This document shows, one piece after another, positions 51,397 through 54,294 of a stretch of 54,294 nucleotides of DNA. This DNA is from Anaerostipes sp. MSJ-23 (GTDB lineage: Bacteria; Bacillota; Clostridia; Lachnospirales; Lachnospiraceae). The stretch lies in NCBI RefSeq assembly GCF_018918155.1, contig NZ_JAHLPY010000018.1, forward strand, positions 1 through 54,294, in the 5' to 3' direction. Each line of letters starts with the position of its first letter. Within the stretch, counting starts at the first letter, position 1. Made by a program: the position numbers and the translations under genes. The notes under the pieces were generated by a model. That model worked only from the letters and a program-made list of their open reading frames with translations. It searched no databases and was not told the DNA's origin.

Positions 51397-52351
51397 GATG
51401 AGAATCTCCTTTCTCTTCAAGATGTTCGGTAAGCTCAAGAAAAATATCTTCCAGACTTGCTTTTTTTATATTTAAGCGAGTGACAGGAATACGCTGAATA
51501 GCAAACGCAAGAGAAAGCTCTTCACATACTTTTTGAGCGTTATTTGATGTTTCAATTACAATATTACAGCTATCTTTTGTTTGTCCCTTCCAGGAAACAT
51601 TTTGAATATCTGAAATGGAACCAAGTACAGATTGAATACTTTGTGGGTCTGCTTTGATCGTAAGTTCAATGGAATCTTTTCCATGTGAAAGTTTTTCTAG
51701 TTCTGCGGGTGTACCGCTGGCAACAAGATGGCCTTTGGAAATAATCATGACGTAATCACAAATTTCTTGTACTTCAGCAAGAATATGAGAACTTAAAATA
51801 ACTGTATGATTTTTAGAAAGAGTCCGGATCAATTGTCGGATTTCGATAATCTGTTTTGGATCAAGGCCAACGGTAGGTTCATCAAGAATAATAATATCAG
51901 GAAACCCAAGAACGGCAGCAGCGAGACCAGTCCTTTGACGATAACCTTTAGAAAGATTACGAACAAGACGGTTAGAAACATCCATAAGTTTTACAAGGTT
52001 CATGACTTTTTCAACTTCGGTTGTTTGTTTATTCTTTGGAATCTGTTTTAATTCAGAAACAAAAGAAAGATATTCAAGAACTGTCATGTCAAGATAAAGA
52101 GGAGGAATTTCTGGAAGATATCCAATACATTTTTTTGCAGCCTCTGGTTCTTCTAGAATATTATGTCCATCAATCAGAACGTCTCCTTGGTCAGCACCAA
52201 TATAACCTGTCATGATATTCATTGTGGTAGACTTTCCTGCACCATTAGGGCCAAGAAAACCATAAATTTGTCCTTTTTCAATGGTAAAGGATAAATCATC
52301 TAAAGCGAGATGATTGCCATATTTTTTTGTGAGATGTTTTACTTCTATCAA
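51380..52351 (-). CDS. ABC transporter ATP-binding protein
   Basis: This 323-residue ATPase has Walker A GFLGPNGAGKSTTMN, signature NLSKGYRQRTGLAAAVL, Walker B IIILDEPTVGLDPKQI and the switch His in HTVILSSHILAEVQEIC. The C-terminal ~90 residues form the extra domain of GldA/CcmA-type exporters. It starts at TTG 52351 with AGGAG upstream and leads the operon ATPase-permease-GldG-DUF4340. The exported substrate is not predictable. The 365-base gap upstream (52352-52716) has no convincing gene besides the rubrerythrin promoter. Confidence 0.9.
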   Translation of the reverse strand: MIEVKHLTKKYGNHLALDDLSFTIEKGQIYGFLGPNGAGKSTTMNIMTGYIGADQGDVLIDGHNILEEPEAAKKCIGYLPEIPPLYLDMTVLEYLSFVSELKQIPKNKQTTEVEKVMNLVKLMDVSNRLVRNLSKGYRQRTGLAAAVLGFPDIIILDEPTVGLDPKQIIEIRQLIRTLSKNHTVILSSHILAEVQEICDYVMIISKGHLVASGTPAELEKLSHGKDSIELTIKADPQSIQSVLGSISDIQNVSWKGQTKDSCNIVIETSNNAQKVCEELSLAFAIQRIPVTRLNIKKASLEDIFLELTEHLEEKGDSHHDSNL

Positions 52352-52601
52352 TATTTTTTGCTCCTTTCATTTAAGTATGCCTTTGAAATTTATTACAGGC
52401 TTTTTATTGGAAGAAAATTGGACTGGTTTATTATATGCTGTCTATATAGGCAGGAGTCCGATTGCTTCCAAAATAATAAAACGTTACTTTTATACTTTAA
52501 AGGGAAAAAGAAAACAAACTGTGATCAAAGTATGAGAATCTTGTGATGAAAATATGAGCATTGTGTGAACGAAGAAAATGATAAAAAAATTCAAAAAAAG
52601 A

Positions 52602-52630
52602 TTGACAGAAGTAAAAATGAGTGTTATAGT
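52602..52630 (+). promoter_or_regulatory. Promoter of reverse rubrerythrin
   Basis: TTGACA (52602-52607), 17 bases, TATAGT (52625-52630), a near-consensus promoter. Confidence 0.8.
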
Positions 52631-52642
52631 ATAACCATAGAA

Positions 52643-52661
52643 AACAGTAATAATTACTGTT
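52643..52661 (+). promoter_or_regulatory. PerR-type operator before reverse rubrerythrin
   Basis: AACAGTAATAATTACTGTT, a palindrome broken only at its centre, begins 13 bases after the -10 and overlaps the transcription start. It is nearly identical to the site at perR (39863-39881). Confidence 0.8.
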
Positions 52662-52716
52662 ATCAATAGTTAACTAATAAAAATAAAAAACAAGAAGAAA
52701 TAAAGGAGATAGAATT

Positions 52717-53262
52717 ATGAAAAAATGGGTTTGTACAGTATGCGGATATGTTTATGAAGGAGAACAGCCACCAGAAAAATGTCCACAGTGTGGAGTACCT
52801 GCAAGCAAATTTAAAGAACAGGTAGAAGGCGAAAGAGAATGGGCAGCAGAACATGTTGTAGGAGTAGCAAAAGGCGTTAGTGAAGATATTCTGGCAGATT
52901 TAAGAGCAAACTTTGAAGGAGAATGTTCAGAAGTAGGAATGTATCTTGCAATGGCAAGAGTAGCTCATAGAGAAGGATATCCAGAAATTGGATTATACTG
53001 GGAAAAAGCAGCACATGAAGAGGCAGAACATGCAGCAAAATTTGCAGAGTTACTTGGAGAAGTTGTAACAGATAGCACAAAGAAAAACCTGGAAATGCGT
53101 GTAGATGCAGAACAGGGAGCAACAGCAGGAAAATTTGACTTAGCTAAGAGAGCAAAAGCAGCAAACTTAGATGCAATCCATGACACTGTACATGAAATGG
53201 CAAGAGATGAAGCAAGACATGGAAAAGCTTTTGAAGGATTATTAAAAAGATACTTTGGATAG
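52717..53262 (+). CDS. Reverse rubrerythrin
   Basis: This 181-residue protein has an N-terminal rubredoxin domain with two Cys pairs ([20 protein letters not shown]), followed by a diiron four-helix erythrin domain with ExxH motifs ([41 protein letters not shown]). This domain order is the reverse of classical rubrerythrin. Reverse rubrerythrins reduce hydrogen peroxide and oxygen in clostridia with NADH via partner proteins. The promoter carries a PerR-type operator, so peroxide would induce it. AAAGGAGAT precedes ATG 52717. A strong terminator follows. Confidence 0.95.
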   Translation: MKKWVCTVCGYVYEGEQPPEKCPQCGVPASKFKEQVEGEREWAAEHVVGVAKGVSEDILADLRANFEGECSEVGMYLAMARVAHREGYPEIGLYWEKAAHEEAEHAAKFAELLGEVVTDSTKKNLEMRVDAEQGATAGKFDLAKRAKAANLDAIHDTVHEMARDEARHGKAFEGLLKRYFG

Positions 53263-53290
53263 ACTGCAGGCGATGCGAAGATAGAAAAAC

Positions 53291-53346
53291 AAGGAGTTCA
53301 GAACTGAGAATTTATTCTCAAGATTCTGAGCTCCTTATTTTTTAAT
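53291..53346 (+). terminator. Terminator of reverse rubrerythrin
   Basis: AAGGAG-TCAGAA pairs with TTCTGA-CTCCTT around an inner CTGAGAA/TTCTCAAG stem and is followed by a T-run. Confidence 0.85.
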
Positions 53347-53447
53347 TTTGATAGTGTCAAATGATCTATGAAAGACTGGGACAAAAAAATGGCTCAGATG
53401 GACCTTGAAAATCGCAGATATTTTTAGTCTGAGGAATAGGGACGCCA

Positions 53448-53569
53448 CCCTTGACAGCACACAAAAGAACTGCTGTAAGTGGCCTACCGACGGCGAAGAA
53501 CTCAAGAACAGTTAGGTTTTCTTCCGTCGGGCACAGCAGTGTAGCAGTTCTTTTGCGTGCCATCAAGGG
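53448..53569. repeat. Long imperfect inverted repeat in the IS end
   Basis: CCCTTGACAGCACACAAAAG and onward (53448-53474) pairs with AGCAGTTCTTTTGCGTGCCA and onward (53543-53569), with three mismatches over 27 bases. Inside, CCGACGG-CGAAGAA (53486-53499) pairs with TTCTTCCGTCGG (53519-53530). Together they could form an extended cruciform or RNA hairpin of over 100 bases. Confidence 0.7.
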
Positions 53570-53620
53570 CAAGCCGGAAGCGTTGCTTCCGGTGGCTGTT
53601 TTCTTACCTCGGCTCAGAAT

Positions 53621-54294
53621 CTAAGAACAGTTAGAGCCTTCGGCTTGAAGCTTTTGAATCGTTTTTTGCCCAAGAAAGATGAGAAGCTGCCATTTACCCG
53701 GCATGTTATCAGCACCGTTTAGCATATCTACTTTGTTGAGTACCTGATAATGATTATGTTTATAGGGACGAAGAAAATTGTAGTAGGCTACCCACAGTGC
53801 CAGATCATAACTGGCCCCGTCGTAGTTGTCAAAACTATTTGTAGGACGATAGGAAGCCTTGTAGGTGCGGTTTAACCGCTCGATCATCTGTTTATAAGGT
53901 CGGAACTCTTTGGAAACTTCATCCTCGTTGGTTAAGCCGATCACCTGTGTGATGTTGAACTGAAAGTTATCCTTAAACTTTTTGGCAAACTCCATTACGG
54001 CCAGGGGATAGGCACTGTAGCCGTCAGCGATGAACCGAAAGTTTTCCGGCAGCTTTGTAAGGTGGCGGAAAGCCATCCGCATTGCAAGGATGCAGGGACC
54101 GACACTGCGGTTGTCAGACACCTGATAACCAATCATGGATCGGCTTGCGGCATCCATGATGAACCAGATGTAAGCTTTGATACTACGGACTTTGATATAG
54201 GTTTCATCGGCGGTAAAGACACTGCCAGACTTATAGTCGTAATTATCAATAAAGGGCTTAATACAGACAGCGGCAGTTTTACAATAGTTAGCGA
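53621..54294 (-). CDS. DDE-type transposase, N-terminal part outside the window
   Basis: The frame is open from the right edge to the stop at 53621-53623. Catalytic residues are visible in the right order: first Asp in FTADETYIKVRSIKAYIWF, second Asp in FRFIADGYSAYPLAVMEF, and Glu in KQMIERLNRTYKASYRP. This is the retroviral-integrase-like (rve/IS6-type) fold. The start lies beyond 54294; the Met at 54157 is internal. Base composition is richer in G+C than the neighbours, which suggests recent arrival. The IS family below the DDE level is uncertain. Confidence 0.8.
   Translation of the reverse strand, partial: ANYCKTAAVCIKPFIDNYDYKSGSVFTADETYIKVRSIKAYIWFIMDAASRSMIGYQVSDNRSVGPCILAMRMAFRHLTKLPENFRFIADGYSAYPLAVMEFAKKFKDNFQFNITQVIGLTNEDEVSKEFRPYKQMIERLNRTYKASYRPTNSFDNYDGASYDLALWVAYYNFLRPYKHNHYQVLNKVDMLNGADNMPGKWQLLIFLGQKTIQKLQAEGSNCS

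Larger units (their letters stand above)
53366..54294 (-). mobile_element. Insertion sequence end (DDE element), partial
   Basis: From about 53366 the DNA becomes much more GC-rich than the rest of the window and carries a transposase gene that leaves the right edge. Non-coding terminal DNA of about 250 bases lies between the element's left end and the transposase stop at 53621. It holds a large inverted-repeat structure and two copies of AAGAACAGTTAG (53504-53515 and 53623-53634). The exact terminal repeats cannot be fixed without the other end. Confidence 0.7.

Noticed and set aside
52310-52546. Two overlapping short ORFs upstream of reverse rubrerythrin
   Set aside because: No ribosome binding site, no family, and they overlap the promoter region of the ABC operon.

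Overview
The window is AT-rich, densely coded Firmicute DNA. It best fits a spore-forming, strictly anaerobic gut member of the Lachnospiraceae, of the Anaerostipes/Anaerobutyricum lactate-using, butyrate-producing kind. The evidence is a confurcating lactate dehydrogenase cluster (lctABCDEF order), an acyl-CoA dehydrogenase/Etf module, SpoIID and SpoIIQ-like sporulation proteins, reverse rubrerythrin with a PerR-like regulator, a eukaryote-type HisA and lineage-typical c-di-GMP proteins. The genus is an inference.

Layout. 0-3.3 kb: a decayed c-di-GMP locus. An IS91-type transposase fragment cuts a GGDEF-REC-HD-GYP gene, and a second receiver gene is fused out of frame to a decapitated diguanylate cyclase. 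3.3-4.2 kb: a bile-acid/sodium-symporter-family transporter. 4.3-8.1 kb: a tight three-gene unit (LRR protein, metallopeptidase-like/VWA protein, MoxR-type AAA+ ATPase) closed by a terminator; its function is unknown. 8.2-13.1 kb: a decaying probable metal-response locus. It holds two DtxR-like regulators (one with two in-frame TGA codons), two secreted NEAT-like/FN3 proteins (one with a -1 frameshift on A AAA AAG, one with a Trp-to-TAG stop and a truncated 3' end), an IS1380-like scar and a headless ABC ATPase. 13.1-20.4 kb: flavin reductase, three tRNAs (Gly-GCC, Phe-GAA, Gly-TCC), small membrane proteins, a HAD/HD pair, malic enzyme, a TetR regulator, MalQ and a LytTR regulator.

20.4-25.0 kb: a complete pantothenate-to-CoA operon (DUF2520 protein, panB, panC, panD, coaBC) behind a short leader that can hide its own ribosome binding site. 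25-29.3 kb: a two-component system, an RluA-type pseudouridine synthase, HisA and a small membrane protein. 29.3-32.4 kb (minus strand): a membrane-anchored protein, PlsC, PncB and an HPr-like protein without Ser46. 32.4-35.2 kb: SpoIID, a SpoIIQ-like protein, a GIY-YIG protein and hemolysin III.

35.3-48.1 kb: lactate catabolism. LctA (FadR/GntR) is followed by LctB-LctC-LctD (EtfB, ferredoxin-like EtfA, FAD lactate dehydrogenase), a PerR-like regulator, lactate permease, LarA-type racemase, a second FAD lactate-dehydrogenase-like protein, acyl-CoA dehydrogenase and a second EtfB/EtfA pair. Four AATTGGT-N3-ACCAATT-like palindromes, two before lctB and two before the permease, mark the likely LctA regulon. 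The genes would import lactate, interconvert its isomers, oxidise it to pyruvate while confurcating electrons from lactate and ferredoxin to NAD, and pass electrons to an acyl-CoA reduction step.

48.1-52.4 kb (minus strand): a Gld-like ABC export operon of unknown substrate. 52.6-53.3 kb: reverse rubrerythrin whose promoter carries almost the same palindrome as perR. 53.4-54.3 kb: the end of a compositionally foreign insertion sequence with a DDE transposase that runs off the window. No CRISPR array, rRNA or prophage was seen.
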